Assembly (NCBI RefSeq): GCF_017115085.1
Contig: NZ_JABXKJ010000220.1
Coordinates: forward strand, 1 to 51,534
Direction: 5' to 3'
Length of the DNA: 51,534 bases
Source: Nostoc sp. NMS7
GTDB taxonomy: Bacteria; Cyanobacteriota; Cyanobacteriia; Cyanobacteriales; Nostocaceae
Position 1 is the first letter of the stretch; each line of letters starts with the position of its first letter. Below are positions 16,442-26,514 of the stretch, piece by piece. A program made the position numbers and the translations under genes. The notes beneath the pieces are model-generated. The model was not told where the DNA came from. It was given only the letters and a program-made list of their open reading frames with translations, and made no database searches.

Positions 16442-16475
16442 CCTGCTAGTCTTTTCAAAAGATTGGCAGGTTTTT
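16442..16475 (+). terminator. rho-independent terminator after tRNA-Pro
   Basis: CCTGCTAGTCTTTT pairs with AAAAGATTGGCAGG (two G-U-type positions) and is followed by TTTTT. Confidence 0.8.
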
Positions 16476-16597
16476 CAATCAAGTCTGCGAGACGATAGCA
16501 AATCTTTAGCACAAAATCATTACAGAATTACATAAGACTTACGCCGCTTTACAAATGGGGATTGCAGGTATTACAAGAATCAATCTGAATATATCCT

Positions 16598-17719
16598 TTA
16601 GCTTAACTGACTGCGAAACTTACTAATACTAATAGTTAATAACACAACAGCAAAGGCGACTAAAACTAAAACATTCATCCACAGTACATCTAAGCCAACG
16701 CCTTTGAGCAAAATACCTCGAATGATCGCAATGTAATGGCGGAGGGGATTGAGTAAGGATAGGACTTGAAAGAAGGGAGGCATGGCTTCAATGGGTGCGA
16801 TCGCGCCAGAAGTTTGTACCATTGGTAAATTAATAAAGAAAGCTGTCAAGACTACCTGTTGTTGGGAACTACTCACAGTCGCCAACATAATACCCAGGCT
16901 AATCCCGACAAATACATACATACTTGATAAGGCGAAAAATAGCAGAAAATTTCCTCGAAATGGTACATGAAATATTACTGTTGCTAATGTGACAGCTAAT
17001 AAGACATCTCCCATTAATAAAAATGCTAAAGGGACTATTTTCGATAGTAATATTTGCCAGTTAGCAGCCGGGGTCATTAATAATTGTTCTAAAGTTCCCG
17101 TATCTTTTTCCCGAACAACAGTAATTGCTGATACTAATGTGCCAATTAATGTTAAAACTAAACCCATAACTCCTGGTACAAAAAACCAACTACTCGTCAG
17201 TCCGGGGTTGTAAAGAAACACAACTTCTGGTGAGATTGAGCGACTTGCTTGACCTTGGGTTAATTGCAGATTATATTGCTGGATAATTTGATTCATATAA
17301 TTTCCCGCAATTCCGGCTGTATTGGCATCTACAGCATCGATAAATACTTGAATTTCTGCGGATTTTTGTGCCAGTTGACGCGGAAAATCGGGAGGAATTA
17401 TGACTCCGACATCTAGTTTTCCTTCTTCTACCTGACGACTCAATGCTTTTTCACTGTTTGGTACAGATTCTAAAGTAAAAATTTGATTTGATGTCATGGC
17501 TGAAACTAACTCCCGACTGGCGCTGACGTTGGCATAGTCAATGACACCTAATCGTAAGTTATGAACGTCGGGATTGAGGATAAAGCCATACAGTAATAAT
17601 TGGACTGTCGGTGGAATAACTAACAAAACAATTAATTGTTTATTGCGGGTAATTTGATTAATTTCTTTCCGCACTAATGCCCAAAATGGACTATTAAATA
17701 ATTGCTGAATAAGTTTCAT
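16598..17719 (-). CDS. ABC-2 type permease (YbhR/YhhJ-like), last gene of exporter operon
   Basis: A 373-residue inner-membrane permease. One N-terminal TM helix (about 28-48, LIVLLVIPPTVQLLLYGF) is followed by a large periplasmic domain to about residue 175. Five or six C-terminal helices follow, with the ABC-2 signature REKDTGTLEQLLMTP (cytoplasmic coupling region) and LNPLRHYIAIIRGILLKG. AAGGAATTT precedes the ATG. It lies 32 bases after the other permease gene, so the two probably form a heterodimeric pore driven by the double-NBD protein. Confidence 0.92.
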   Translation of the reverse strand: MKLIQQLFNSPFWALVRKEINQITRNKQLIVLLVIPPTVQLLLYGFILNPDVHNLRLGVIDYANVSASRELVSAMTSNQIFTLESVPNSEKALSRQVEEGKLDVGVIIPPDFPRQLAQKSAEIQVFIDAVDANTAGIAGNYMNQIIQQYNLQLTQGQASRSISPEVVFLYNPGLTSSWFFVPGVMGLVLTLIGTLVSAITVVREKDTGTLEQLLMTPAANWQILLSKIVPLAFLLMGDVLLAVTLATVIFHVPFRGNFLLFFALSSMYVFVGISLGIMLATVSSSQQQVVLTAFFINLPMVQTSGAIAPIEAMPPFFQVLSLLNPLRHYIAIIRGILLKGVGLDVLWMNVLVLVAFAVVLLTISISKFRSQLS

Positions 17720-17751
17720 AAAAAATTCCTTTTTCTCGAACCACAGAGAGA

Positions 17752-18858
17752 TTAACTAGGTAATTGCATTCGACTTAAAACTCGGCGTGATACGTTGAAA
17801 AATACTAATCCCAAGCCTGCAAGCATGAGTAAATCAAACCAAACTCCGGCAAATCCTGTACCGCGCACGAAGGCATCACGAGTGATATCAATGTAATAAC
17901 GCGCCGGAATTACGTTAGGTAGTAGTGATAAGGGGAAAGGAATATTGTTGAGGGGATAAATAAAACCTGAGAGTAATAAGGATGTGATAAAACCTAGTAG
18001 GGAAGCGCCTTGTACAGCAGCATTTTGGTTACTGCTACGGACTCCTAAAAGTAAGCCAAAAAGAACGCTATCTGTCAGAAATAGTAATGTGCCAAGTAGT
18101 AATGTTATCGGGTTGCCAACTATGCCAACTTGGAAAATAATTGAGCCTAATATCATAACTATTAATGCCTCGGCGATGGCAATTAATAAGTATGCTAATC
18201 CTTTACCAAGTAATAGTTCTGTGGCACTAATACTCGAAGCATAAACTTGTAAAATTGTCCCTTTTTCTTTTTCTCGTACCATTGCGATCGCAGACAGCAA
18301 TGAAGGAAAAATCCATAGTACAACGCCGTAAGTTCCTGGTACAATATACAACGATTCTAATCTACCAGGATTAAACCATAAACGCATTCGTGCTGTAATA
18401 CTATTAGTAGCAGGTATCAGTCCATGCTCTTGCATGAAAAAGTTTGTGACTCTCTGAATACTATTTTTAATTACACGGGCATTATTAACATCAGTTGCAT
18501 CGATTAATACTTGTACATTTGTACTTCTTCCTGCTTGAATATCGCGGCTAAATTCCGGCGGAATAATTACAGCAGCTTTGGCAATTCCCTTATCTATTGC
18601 ATCGCGTGTGGGATTGCCACCAGACCATTGTTTAGGCACAAATTGATTAGTGGCATACAATCGTTCAATATAGCTGCTACTTAGATTTGTGCGATTAAAA
18701 TCTTGTACAATTAAGGGAATATCTTTACTTTCTAATCTGATCGCAAATCCAAAAATTATTAGGGTGATGAATGGCAACAAAAATGCTAACGCTAATGTCA
18801 GGCGATCGCGGCGAAATTGGGCTATTTCTTTCACACATTGAGCAAAAATTCTTTTCAT
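17752..18858 (-). CDS. ABC-2 type permease (YbhS-like)
   Basis: 368 residues from the ATG at 18858 (MKRIFAQCVKEIAQF); a TTG start 30 bases upstream is also open. The topology is the same as the next gene: N-terminal helix (LALAFLLPFITLIIFGFAI), a periplasmic domain, REKEKGTILQVYASSISATE coupling motif, then C-terminal helices with PARYYIDITRDAFVRG. It lies just after the ATPase gene with 33 bases between. The substrate is unknown; the E. coli homologues export drugs or are implicated in drug tolerance. Confidence 0.92.
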   Translation of the reverse strand: MKRIFAQCVKEIAQFRRDRLTLALAFLLPFITLIIFGFAIRLESKDIPLIVQDFNRTNLSSSYIERLYATNQFVPKQWSGGNPTRDAIDKGIAKAAVIIPPEFSRDIQAGRSTNVQVLIDATDVNNARVIKNSIQRVTNFFMQEHGLIPATNSITARMRLWFNPGRLESLYIVPGTYGVVLWIFPSLLSAIAMVREKEKGTILQVYASSISATELLLGKGLAYLLIAIAEALIVMILGSIIFQVGIVGNPITLLLGTLLFLTDSVLFGLLLGVRSSNQNAAVQGASLLGFITSLLLSGFIYPLNNIPFPLSLLPNVIPARYYIDITRDAFVRGTGFAGVWFDLLMLAGLGLVFFNVSRRVLSRMQLPS

Positions 18859-18891
18859 ATATATTAAGTAAACTTTCTCCCCACTCAATTC

Positions 18892-20844
18892 CTATTTTTG
18901 CGATCGCTGGACAATACCGATAAAAGCATCTTCTAAAGAAAAGGGAATGGAACGCAAAGAATTGATGCTAATTTGATTAGCTTCTAAAAGTTGAGTTAGT
19001 TGATTTATCTCCTGCTCAGGATGATCAAGGACAACGTGTAAACTATCAGCAAAAATCGAGATGCGCCACGATTCAAAGTGTTGTTTGAGTATCTTGGAAG
19101 CAACTTGGTTTTGATTAACAATAATTTCTATTAGTTGTCCCGGTTGCGAGGCTTTGACAGAACTTGGCGAACCTTCAATGACGGTTTCTCCTGCAACCAT
19201 AAAACTCATGCGGTTGCACTGTTCAGCTTCTTCTAAATAGTGTGTTGTTACTAAAATGGCTGTACCGTTGCGGGCGAAGTCGTTAATCAGCTTCCAAAAC
19301 TGGCGACGCGCTAACGGATCTACCCCCGATGTTGGTTCGTCTAAAAATAAAATATCTGGTTCGTGCATCACGCAAGCACCGAAAGCAACTCGCTGTTTCC
19401 AACCTCCCGGTAGCTGCCCAGTAATCATATTTGCTTGTCCTTCTAAGCCACAGGTAGCAATTACCCAGTCAATTTTTTCTCGTCGGAGTTTGCGAGGTAC
19501 ACCGTAAACTCCGCTATAAAATTCTAAATTTTGCAGAATAGTTAAATCGTCGTAAAGGGTGAATTTTTGACTCATGTAACCAATGCGTCGTCGTAAGTCT
19601 GCACTTCGCAGATTTCCGGTTTCACCACCCAAGGAAATTTCACCGCCACTTGCTTCTAATAATCCACACAACATTTTAATTGTGGTGGTTTTGCCAGCAC
19701 CGTTAGCACCTAACAACCCAAAGATTTCGCCGTAGCGGATTTCGACGTTGACATCTTTAACGGCTTGGAACTTGCCAAAGATCCGACTGAGGTTGTGGGC
19801 ATAGATGGCTACTTTTTTAGTCTCCCCTTGTCCTCTTTTGCGAAAACGAGGAAATGGAAAAAATTGCGGTACCGAACCTTGTTGTCGCAGGCGCGTAACA
19901 AAGACGTTTTCTAATGTGGGTTCACCATGCTCGATACTGGGGGAAGGTAACTGATGTTGTTGCAGTAGTTTGCGGACTTCGGTTTCGCCGGAATTTATAT
20001 CTTTCACGAGGACATCTAAGCGATCGCCAAAAGTTTGCACATCTACTATATTTGTTTGGGTAGTCTGAGATAGTATTTGTTCTGTCGCCTCCAGATTTGC
20101 TGTTCGCACTTCTAAGCGATGCAAACCTAAGTTAGCCCGTAAGTCTGCGGGTGTGCCAATTTCATGAATTTGCCCACTGTACATCAAAGCGACGCGGTTA
20201 CAGCGTTCAGCTTCGTCTAAGTATGGTGTAGCAACTACAATTGTCATCCCCTCGGCTGATAATTCTCCTAGCACATCCCAAAATTCCCGCCGGGAAACTG
20301 GATCAACACCTGTCGTAGGTTCATCTAGTAACAAAACTTCTGGTTGAGAAACTAAAGCACAACATAGCGCCAGTTTTTGTTTCATTCCCCCAGAAAGTTG
20401 TCCCACCAAGCGATCGCCAAATCGCTCCAAATTCATTAATCTTAAATATTTATTGCGGCGTTTTTGCAATAAATCGTCTGCTACTTGCCGCAACCCTGCT
20501 GCATAACGCAAGTTTTCATCAATACTCAAATCCAAATACAGCGAAAACTGTTGGGTGAGATAACCTGTGATTAATCGGGCATCTCGTGCAGGTTGATTAA
20601 ATATTTGTACGTCTCCCGCCGTTGCTTCCATCACACCGCCCAAAATGTGAAAGGTGCTAGTTTTTCCTGCACCGTCTGGGCCAATTAATCCAAACATTTC
20701 ACCTTTGTGGACGCTGAAATCAATTCCCCGTACAGCAGCTAAGTTTCCATAGTGCTTGTGTAAGCTATCAACTTTAATTGCTGTAGTGGTAAGATTAGAT
20801 GATTGCGGTGAGTTTGGAGTAACTACTGTTGTTTGCTGTTGCAT
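18892..20844 (-). CDS. double-domain ABC ATPase (YbhF/RbbA N-terminal-like)
   Basis: A 650-residue protein with two fused nucleotide-binding domains. NBD1 has Walker A GPDGAGKT (55-62), signature LSGGMKQK and Walker B LLLDEPTTGVDP. NBD2 has GANGAGKTT, the unusual signature LPGGWKQR and ILFLDEPTSGVDP. The Asp in the first P-loop and the LPGGW signature are usual for this subfamily. A perfect AGGAGG precedes the ATG. It powers the two permeases encoded downstream. Confidence 0.95.
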   Translation of the reverse strand: MQQQTTVVTPNSPQSSNLTTTAIKVDSLHKHYGNLAAVRGIDFSVHKGEMFGLIGPDGAGKTSTFHILGGVMEATAGDVQIFNQPARDARLITGYLTQQFSLYLDLSIDENLRYAAGLRQVADDLLQKRRNKYLRLMNLERFGDRLVGQLSGGMKQKLALCCALVSQPEVLLLDEPTTGVDPVSRREFWDVLGELSAEGMTIVVATPYLDEAERCNRVALMYSGQIHEIGTPADLRANLGLHRLEVRTANLEATEQILSQTTQTNIVDVQTFGDRLDVLVKDINSGETEVRKLLQQHQLPSPSIEHGEPTLENVFVTRLRQQGSVPQFFPFPRFRKRGQGETKKVAIYAHNLSRIFGKFQAVKDVNVEIRYGEIFGLLGANGAGKTTTIKMLCGLLEASGGEISLGGETGNLRSADLRRRIGYMSQKFTLYDDLTILQNLEFYSGVYGVPRKLRREKIDWVIATCGLEGQANMITGQLPGGWKQRVAFGACVMHEPDILFLDEPTSGVDPLARRQFWKLINDFARNGTAILVTTHYLEEAEQCNRMSFMVAGETVIEGSPSSVKASQPGQLIEIIVNQNQVASKILKQHFESWRISIFADSLHVVLDHPEQEINQLTQLLEANQISINSLRSIPFSLEDAFIGIVQRSQK

Positions 20845-20958
20845 TATTTAGCCTCCTAGTTTGGAGAATTGAGGGGGGAAATTTAAACGCAAAGGCACGC
20901 GGAGGGAAGCGCAGAGGTACGCGGAGAATTTGGGAGGAATTAATGAAATGTTGTTCTG

Positions 20959-22329
20959 TTATCTGCTTTCTGGATTCAGGTTGATTTCGGCATCTGCTGG
21001 CATCCCCATTTTGGCGCAGGGTAAATCTGATTTAGTATAAGGATTTTCGGGGTTAAAGCAGTTATCAGGGTTTTGAACTTTGATCCGAATTCCTATTACT
21101 TGTCTGACTCGATCTTTTTGAAAGTAAATGTTCTCTGGTGTAAATGAAGCTTGCGGATCGATCGCAATTACTTTACCTTCTAATGGTTTACCTGGCGCAG
21201 AATCAATCAAGATTTTCGTTGTTTGTCCTAGACGCACTCTGCCAATATCGCCTTCGGGAATAAAACCTCTAAAATACACTGTTTTGGGATCAACAATTGT
21301 TAAAATATTAGTCTGACTGCTAACTACTGCACCTGGTTCGACACTCCGGGCTGTTACCACTCCATCTAAGGGACTAACTACATTTAAATCTTTTTTGGAG
21401 TCTGCAATCTGGGTGAGGATTTGCTGATTTGATGCTTGAGCATCTTTGACTTTGGCACGGGCAGAGTTGACTTTCGCCTGTGCAGATTTAAGTTGAGCAT
21501 CACTTTGCTGCTGCTTTCTGATTAATGCTGTTAACTGGGCGTTGCGAATGTCAGGATTCAAACCTGTAGTTTTAACTTGAGTTAACGCCCCTGATGTAGC
21601 ACTTAACTGTTGGCGTTCGGCATTAACTGCTGCAACTCGTGCTTCTAGGGTTGCGATCGCAGTCTCAAGGGTGGTTTGTGCTTGATCGAATTGTTGTTGA
21701 TTAATCGCCCCTTCTTTGACTAATTGGGTATAGCGATCGCGGTTGATTTTTGCTAAATTAACTTCTGCTGCTGCCTGCTTAACTTGGGCTTGTGCTTGTA
21801 CTAATGTGGCTCTGGCTGCTGCTACATTTGCCCGTGCCTGCTCAATTCTGCCTTGGGTATCCCCTTGGGACTGGCGAAAATTCAGTTTGGCTTCGTTAAT
21901 TTGGCTATTAATTTCTTGAGTTTCTCTGGCGACTTGCTCGACATCCGAAATTGCCTGCTGTTCATCATACTTAGCAGATGTCACTCTCGCTTGAGTACCC
22001 AGCAGTTGTCCTTGCAGCAATTGATCGTCTGTGTTGTCTAACTTAATTAACTCTTGCCCCTTTTTAACTGCTGCCCCTTCTCGCACGACTATTGACTCAA
22101 TTCTTCCAGAACGCTTGATCCCAATCTCGGTTTCATAACCCTCAATCCGGCCGCTAACTTTCAGTACATTCACTGGTGCTTGTGGTTGACTGCGCCACAC
22201 GGCGTAGCCAATGCCAACCACCACCAGCACCCCCCCGATTAGTAAAGGAATCGGTTTCTTGTGCGGCTGCTGCTTCGATACTGGCGGCTCTTTAAGATTT
22301 TCCGGGGATGTCGGGATAGTCTGAGTCAT
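20959..22329 (-). CDS. HlyD/MFP family periplasmic adaptor (YbhG-like)
   Basis: 456 residues from the ATG at 22329; a longer frame to 22437 would run through the operator and is unlikely. A single N-terminal TM helix (IPLLIGGVLVVVGIGYAVW) is followed by a biotinyl-lipoyl-like half (RIESIVVREGAAVKKGQEL). A long Gln/Ala-rich coiled coil then leads back into the second lipoyl half (VVSPLDGVVTARSVEPGAVV) and a beta-barrel. It bridges the inner-membrane pump to an outer-membrane channel, which is not encoded here. First gene of the operon, divergent from tetR. Confidence 0.94.
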   Translation of the reverse strand: MTQTIPTSPENLKEPPVSKQQPHKKPIPLLIGGVLVVVGIGYAVWRSQPQAPVNVLKVSGRIEGYETEIGIKRSGRIESIVVREGAAVKKGQELIKLDNTDDQLLQGQLLGTQARVTSAKYDEQQAISDVEQVARETQEINSQINEAKLNFRQSQGDTQGRIEQARANVAAARATLVQAQAQVKQAAAEVNLAKINRDRYTQLVKEGAINQQQFDQAQTTLETAIATLEARVAAVNAERQQLSATSGALTQVKTTGLNPDIRNAQLTALIRKQQQSDAQLKSAQAKVNSARAKVKDAQASNQQILTQIADSKKDLNVVSPLDGVVTARSVEPGAVVSSQTNILTIVDPKTVYFRGFIPEGDIGRVRLGQTTKILIDSAPGKPLEGKVIAIDPQASFTPENIYFQKDRVRQVIGIRIKVQNPDNCFNPENPYTKSDLPCAKMGMPADAEINLNPESR

Positions 22330-22393
22330 GGTAGCACCCTGGATTGTAAAAAATATTTTGTAAATGAAAATCGAAAATTCGGAATTATTGGTC

Positions 22394-22418
22394 ATCATAC
22401 TAGACTGTATAGTATGAT
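22394..22418. promoter_or_regulatory. probable TetR operator between hlyD and tetR
   Basis: ATCATACTA and TAGTATGAT are perfect 9-bp complements separated by GACTGTA. The dyad lies 33 bases before the tetR ATG and 64 bases before the hlyD ATG, exactly in the divergent promoter region. TetR regulators usually bind such palindromes and repress both directions, so autoregulation plus control of the exporter is the likely arrangement. Confidence 0.75.
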
Positions 22419-22451
22419 AAAACAAGAGATACGTCAAAAAATTTACTCTTC

Positions 22452-23099
22452 ATGTCCAAAAATCCTACTTCCGAAATAGGAAATGCTTTACCTGCGATCG
22501 CTCCCAAGCAGGAGCAAATCTTGCAAGGAGCTATACGGGTATTTTTGAAGGAGGGTTACGCTAGAACAAGTATGGATCGTGTCAGCGCAGAAGCTGGAGT
22601 GTCGAAGCAAACAATATACACTCACTTTCAAGATAAAGAAGGGCTGTTTAAAGCGTTGATAGAACGGTTGACGCTGGCTTGTTTTCAAAGCATTTTTTGC
22701 ACAGAAAAATTGCACGGTGAACCAGCGATTTTGTTGCGTCAAGTTGCGGAAATTTATTTAACCAAAGTCGCTGATAATCCCGATTATTTGGCCTTGTTGC
22801 GGTTGATTATCACCGAGTCACAAAACTTTCCTGAACTAGCCAAACTTTATACCGAAACGGTTGTGCAACGCGGTCGGCAAATGCTGAGTCAGTATTTCGC
22901 ATCTCATCCAGAATTAGGAATCATCGACCCAGAAGCAATGGCTCAGATTTTTTTTGGTTCGCTAGTATCTTACGTGATTGTACAAGAAGTTTTGTATGGA
23001 AAAGAACTCATGTTTTTATCACGTGATCGCCTGGTAGACAGCTTAATGAATGTGGTCATGAGCCAGTCTCTAAATACAGAAATATACCTTTCCAGGTGA
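22452..23099 (+). CDS. TetR/AcrR family transcriptional regulator
   Basis: 215 residues. The N-terminal helix-turn-helix covers about residues 25-65 (ARTSMDRVSAEAGVSKQTIY, then THFQDKEGLFKALIE). A helical ligand-binding domain follows, ending in an AefR-like region (VVQRGRQMLSQYF). Gene order (TetR - HlyD - double NBD - two permeases) matches the CecR-YbhGFSR arrangement of enterobacteria. It is therefore expected to sense a toxic compound and release the exporter operon. Confidence 0.94.
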   Translation: MSKNPTSEIGNALPAIAPKQEQILQGAIRVFLKEGYARTSMDRVSAEAGVSKQTIYTHFQDKEGLFKALIERLTLACFQSIFCTEKLHGEPAILLRQVAEIYLTKVADNPDYLALLRLIITESQNFPELAKLYTETVVQRGRQMLSQYFASHPELGIIDPEAMAQIFFGSLVSYVIVQEVLYGKELMFLSRDRLVDSLMNVVMSQSLNTEIYLSR

Positions 23100-23242
23100 T
23101 TCGTAAAATCTGTTTTTTTGGCATTTAAATTTCCATCTGTAGGTAATAGTTAATGCAGTTATAGCGTTTCCTAATCACATAAGGTATATCTTAGCCCCCT
23201 GCTCGCTTGCTCTTAGGGCGTTGGGGGTGGGGTTCTTGTACC

Positions 23243-24373
23243 TCACAAGAGTCCAGAACCGCTATAGTTAATTTGCCAAATATGTATAGTGCTATCCTCA
23301 TTGCTACTAGCGAGAGTTTTACCATCTGGGCTAAGAGCAAGCCCTAAAACGGAACTGGAACCATCTTGAAAGGTGTGCAACAGTTTCAAAGTCTCTAAGC
23401 TCCACAGTTTAATAGTGCCATCAAAATTGCCGCAGATCAGAATTTTTCCATCGGGGCTGATCACAAGAGATTCAACTGAACTAAAATTGTCAGTAAACTC
23501 ATGCAGCAATTTTCCAGTTTGGAGATTCCATAATTTCAGGGTGCTAATTGCCCGATTTCCAGAAACTAGCTGACCAAAACTGCCAGTGACGAGCTTTTTG
23601 CTATCTGGGGTAATAGCAATAGCATCAACTGGGGTTTTGTGTCCTTTGAGAATATGGCGTGTTTTTTTAGTTTGCAGTGAAATCAGCCTAATTGTATTGT
23701 CATCGCCACCCCCAGTACTCACAAGGGTTTGCATATCAGGGCTAAATGCAACCTTACTCACAAATTCTGAAGTTGCAATAATGGTATCAAGCAGCTTAAG
23801 CGTGTGTAAATCCCAAAGCTTGATTGTGTGGTCATCACTGCCACTAGCAATCAATCTACCATCTGAACTAATAGTAACGGTTTCTACTGGCTGGCTATGT
23901 CCACTTTCGATGTTAAGCGTCAGCATTAATTGAGTGCGTAAATCCCAAATCTTCATTGTTGGAGTGGTTATCCCACCACTTACAATCCGCTTCCCATTTG
24001 GACTAATCGCAATTGAAGTAACACCATCTGAGTGAGCATCTAAACTCCGCAGCAATTTTCCAGTACGTAGATTCCAGACTTTAATTGTATCATCTCTACC
24101 TCCACTAATCAGGGTTTTCCCATCTGGGCTAATCACAACTGCTGGAACACCAAAAGTTACTTTTTTATGTGCTGTCAGTGTGTGAACAAGTTGAATATGT
24201 GATTGTGATTGAGTAATTGTACTCCTAGCAATGGGAGGATTTGAACTGGAAGAATGTACATTAATGACAGTGATGGCTAGTGCGATCGCTAAAGCTGTAA
24301 TAGCTGGTTTGGATTTGAGGAAATTCAATAATTTCATGGCGGTGAGGAACGCAATTATTAATAGTGTTCCCAT
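23243..24373 (-). CDS. WD40 repeat protein with N-terminal export/anchor segment
   Basis: 376 residues (or 364 from MKLLNFLKSK at 24337). A hydrophobic N-terminal segment (AITALAIALAITVINV) suggests export. Seven WD40 repeats fill residues about 70-372, for example VVISPDGKTLISGGRDDTIK, then VWNLRTG; the last ends in IHIWQI. So a complete propeller acting probably outside the cytoplasm or at the membrane, with unknown partner. No catalytic domain is attached, unlike the caspase protein at 7556. Neither candidate ATG has a clear ribosome binding site. Confidence 0.88.
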   Translation of the reverse strand: MGTLLIIAFLTAMKLLNFLKSKPAITALAIALAITVINVHSSSSNPPIARSTITQSQSHIQLVHTLTAHKKVTFGVPAVVISPDGKTLISGGRDDTIKVWNLRTGKLLRSLDAHSDGVTSIAISPNGKRIVSGGITTPTMKIWDLRTQLMLTLNIESGHSQPVETVTISSDGRLIASGSDDHTIKLWDLHTLKLLDTIIATSEFVSKVAFSPDMQTLVSTGGGDDNTIRLISLQTKKTRHILKGHKTPVDAIAITPDSKKLVTGSFGQLVSGNRAISTLKLWNLQTGKLLHEFTDNFSSVESLVISPDGKILICGNFDGTIKLWSLETLKLLHTFQDGSSSVLGLALSPDGKTLASSNEDSTIHIWQINYSGSGLL

Positions 24374-24613
24374 TTAATCGGGTGCTATGCCTACGGCGGG
24401 CGGGTATGTGATCGCACGATATCTGATAGACCACAGTCTAAGGCTGGGTATAAGTTAATAGTCTATCTACGGCGATTAGATTCACAGATGGTTATTTTGG
24501 GATGCGAGATGCCAATAGCTAAGAAATTTATTTCTTGGCGCGAGATGGGGCTTAATAGGGTAAATTATTTCTCATCTGTCTGTTAATCTGCCATTGTTGG
24601 AGTCAGAACCTAT

Positions 24614-25348
24614 ATGCATTTACTCAAAGTATCAATTTTGACAGTATTAGTCACCACATTTTCATTTGTTCAACAAAGCCGTGCTGACACCATTGCGCCA
24701 CCAATTAAGACACAGGTGAAGGAAGTAGCACAGTGGTTCACTGGTTTTTTTGATAATGCCCAACAGGTTGCTAATAGCCCTTCTGTGCCATTAATTACTA
24801 TCTCAACTTGTAGTGTGCAACTGGATGATACTAATCCTCTGGCTGAGACACAGAACGTTTATCTGGAACAAGAAAGCCCAGGTTTTGAACGCCTACGCCT
24901 TTATTCTTTTAGTGAAGGGAATTCGGCTGTGAATCTAAGTATTAGCAGCTTTTTGAATAATAATACTGTACGCGGGTTATGCAATCATTCTCAGTCTACG
25001 CCAACTGTTAGTATTAACAATGTTGAGAAGAACACCTGTAATCTGCAATTATTTTGGCAGCCGAACAGCTACATTGGAAATAACGCTCCCAATGGCTGTA
25101 TAACAAGTGATGGCTTCAAAGTGGTTTCCGATGTAACTATTGAGCAGAGTAGCATCGACTCCCTAGACAAGATTTTTGATCAGAAAGGTAATTTGCTTGT
25201 CGCCACACCCATCGAATTCCGTCGAGTTGAGTCTGTTCCAGAACCCTCTGTCACATTAGGGTTGCTGGCTTTGGGAATTTGGAGTACAAAAAACGTAATT
25301 TCAGATAACCTAAAACAGAAATCAAAAAAGAATAAAACCTCTGTTTGA
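24614..25348 (+). CDS. exported protein with PEP-CTERM-like sorting tail
   Basis: 244 residues. The signal peptide MHLLKVSILTVLVTTFSFVQ has probable cleavage after QSRA. The middle part contains five cysteines and no domain I know. The C-terminus has SVPEPS, a hydrophobic stretch (VTLGLLALGIW) and a basic tail (KQKSKKNK), the layout of PEP-CTERM exosortase substrates. GGAG lies upstream of the ATG. Function unknown, presumably envelope or extracellular. Confidence 0.8.
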   Translation: MHLLKVSILTVLVTTFSFVQQSRADTIAPPIKTQVKEVAQWFTGFFDNAQQVANSPSVPLITISTCSVQLDDTNPLAETQNVYLEQESPGFERLRLYSFSEGNSAVNLSISSFLNNNTVRGLCNHSQSTPTVSINNVEKNTCNLQLFWQPNSYIGNNAPNGCITSDGFKVVSDVTIEQSSIDSLDKIFDQKGNLLVATPIEFRRVESVPEPSVTLGLLALGIWSTKNVISDNLKQKSKKNKTSV

Positions 25349-25533
25349 AGTTAGCGATTTATGCGACAATCCCCTTAGCGCAATGGCGTACCCGCAAAAT
25401 ATTGATTTTTAAATTTTTCAACCTACTTATATCAGTAAATACCTCTAAGAATAGATGACTTAGTGATCGGGAAAGGGATAATGCTAAAAGACCTAATATT
25501 CTTAAGACCAATTACTGACTAGGAGATTATTTT

Positions 25534-26514
25534 ATGAGAACCAGAAAGCTAGGCAAACTTGGGTTGGAAGTTTCAAATATCGGACTTGGTTGCATGGGAA
25601 TGTCTGAGTTCTATAGTGGTCGTGATGAAATTGAGGCGATCGCTACAATTCATCGAGCATTAGAACTTGGGGTTAATTTCCTTGATACTGCTGATATGTA
25701 TGGGCCGTTTACTAATGAGCAACTAGTAGGCAGAGCAATTAAAGATCGCCGAGAGCAAGTAATTTTAGCAACCAAATTTGGCAATGTCCGCACTGAAGAT
25801 GGTGGTTGGAAAGGGATTAGTGGCAGACCAGAATATGTCCAGACAGCTTGCGATGCCTCGCTAAAACGTCTGGGAGTTGAAGTGATTGACCTCTATTATC
25901 AACATCGTGTAGATCCAACCGTACCCATCGAAGATACTGTCGGGGCAATGGCAGAGTTAGTCAAGCTTGGTAAAGTCCGCTATCTAGGACTCTCCGAAGC
26001 TGCCCCCGCCACAATTCGACGAGCGCAAGCTACTCATCCGATTAGCGCACTACAAACAGAGTATTCTTTGTGGAGCCGCGATCCAGAGGATGAAATTCTA
26101 CCTACTGTGCGGGAATTAGGAATTGGATTTGTTCCCTATAGCCCATTAGGAAGAGGGTTTTTATCAGGTGCAATTACCAGCCCTGATGATCTTGCAGCTG
26201 ATGACTATCGAAGAAATTCTCCTCGCTTTCAAGGTGAAAATTTCTCTAAGAACCTGGAATTAGTAGAGCAAGTCAAGGCAATTGCTACCGAAAAAGGAGT
26301 AACTTCTAGTCAGCTTGCACTAGCATGGCTTTTGGCTCAAGGAGAAGATATTGTGCCAATTCCTGGTACAAAACGCCGTACTTATTTGGAGGAGAATATT
26401 GCCGCTACCGAAATTACCCTGACTCAACAAGAGTTGAATCGACTTGAAACTGTTGCACCAAAAGATGTGGCAGCAGGCGATCGCTACCCTGACATGACTA
26501 CTGTTAACCGTTGA
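25534..26514 (+). CDS. aldo/keto reductase (AKR13-like)
   Basis: A 326-residue NADPH-dependent reductase with the tetrad Asp51, Tyr56 (LDTADMYGPFTNEQ), Lys81 (LATKFG) and His124 (YYQHRVDP). The cofactor-binding end IVPIPGTKRRTYLEEN is present. Length is usual. A good AGGAG precedes the ATG. The substrate is probably a small aldehyde. It stands alone, with its own promoter region. Confidence 0.95.
   Translation: MRTRKLGKLGLEVSNIGLGCMGMSEFYSGRDEIEAIATIHRALELGVNFLDTADMYGPFTNEQLVGRAIKDRREQVILATKFGNVRTEDGGWKGISGRPEYVQTACDASLKRLGVEVIDLYYQHRVDPTVPIEDTVGAMAELVKLGKVRYLGLSEAAPATIRRAQATHPISALQTEYSLWSRDPEDEILPTVRELGIGFVPYSPLGRGFLSGAITSPDDLAADDYRRNSPRFQGENFSKNLELVEQVKAIATEKGVTSSQLALAWLLAQGEDIVPIPGTKRRTYLEENIAATEITLTQQELNRLETVAPKDVAAGDRYPDMTTVNR

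Noticed and set aside
22330..22437. Longer start of the HlyD adaptor
   Set aside because: Would run through the probable TetR operator and adds residues unlike the family.
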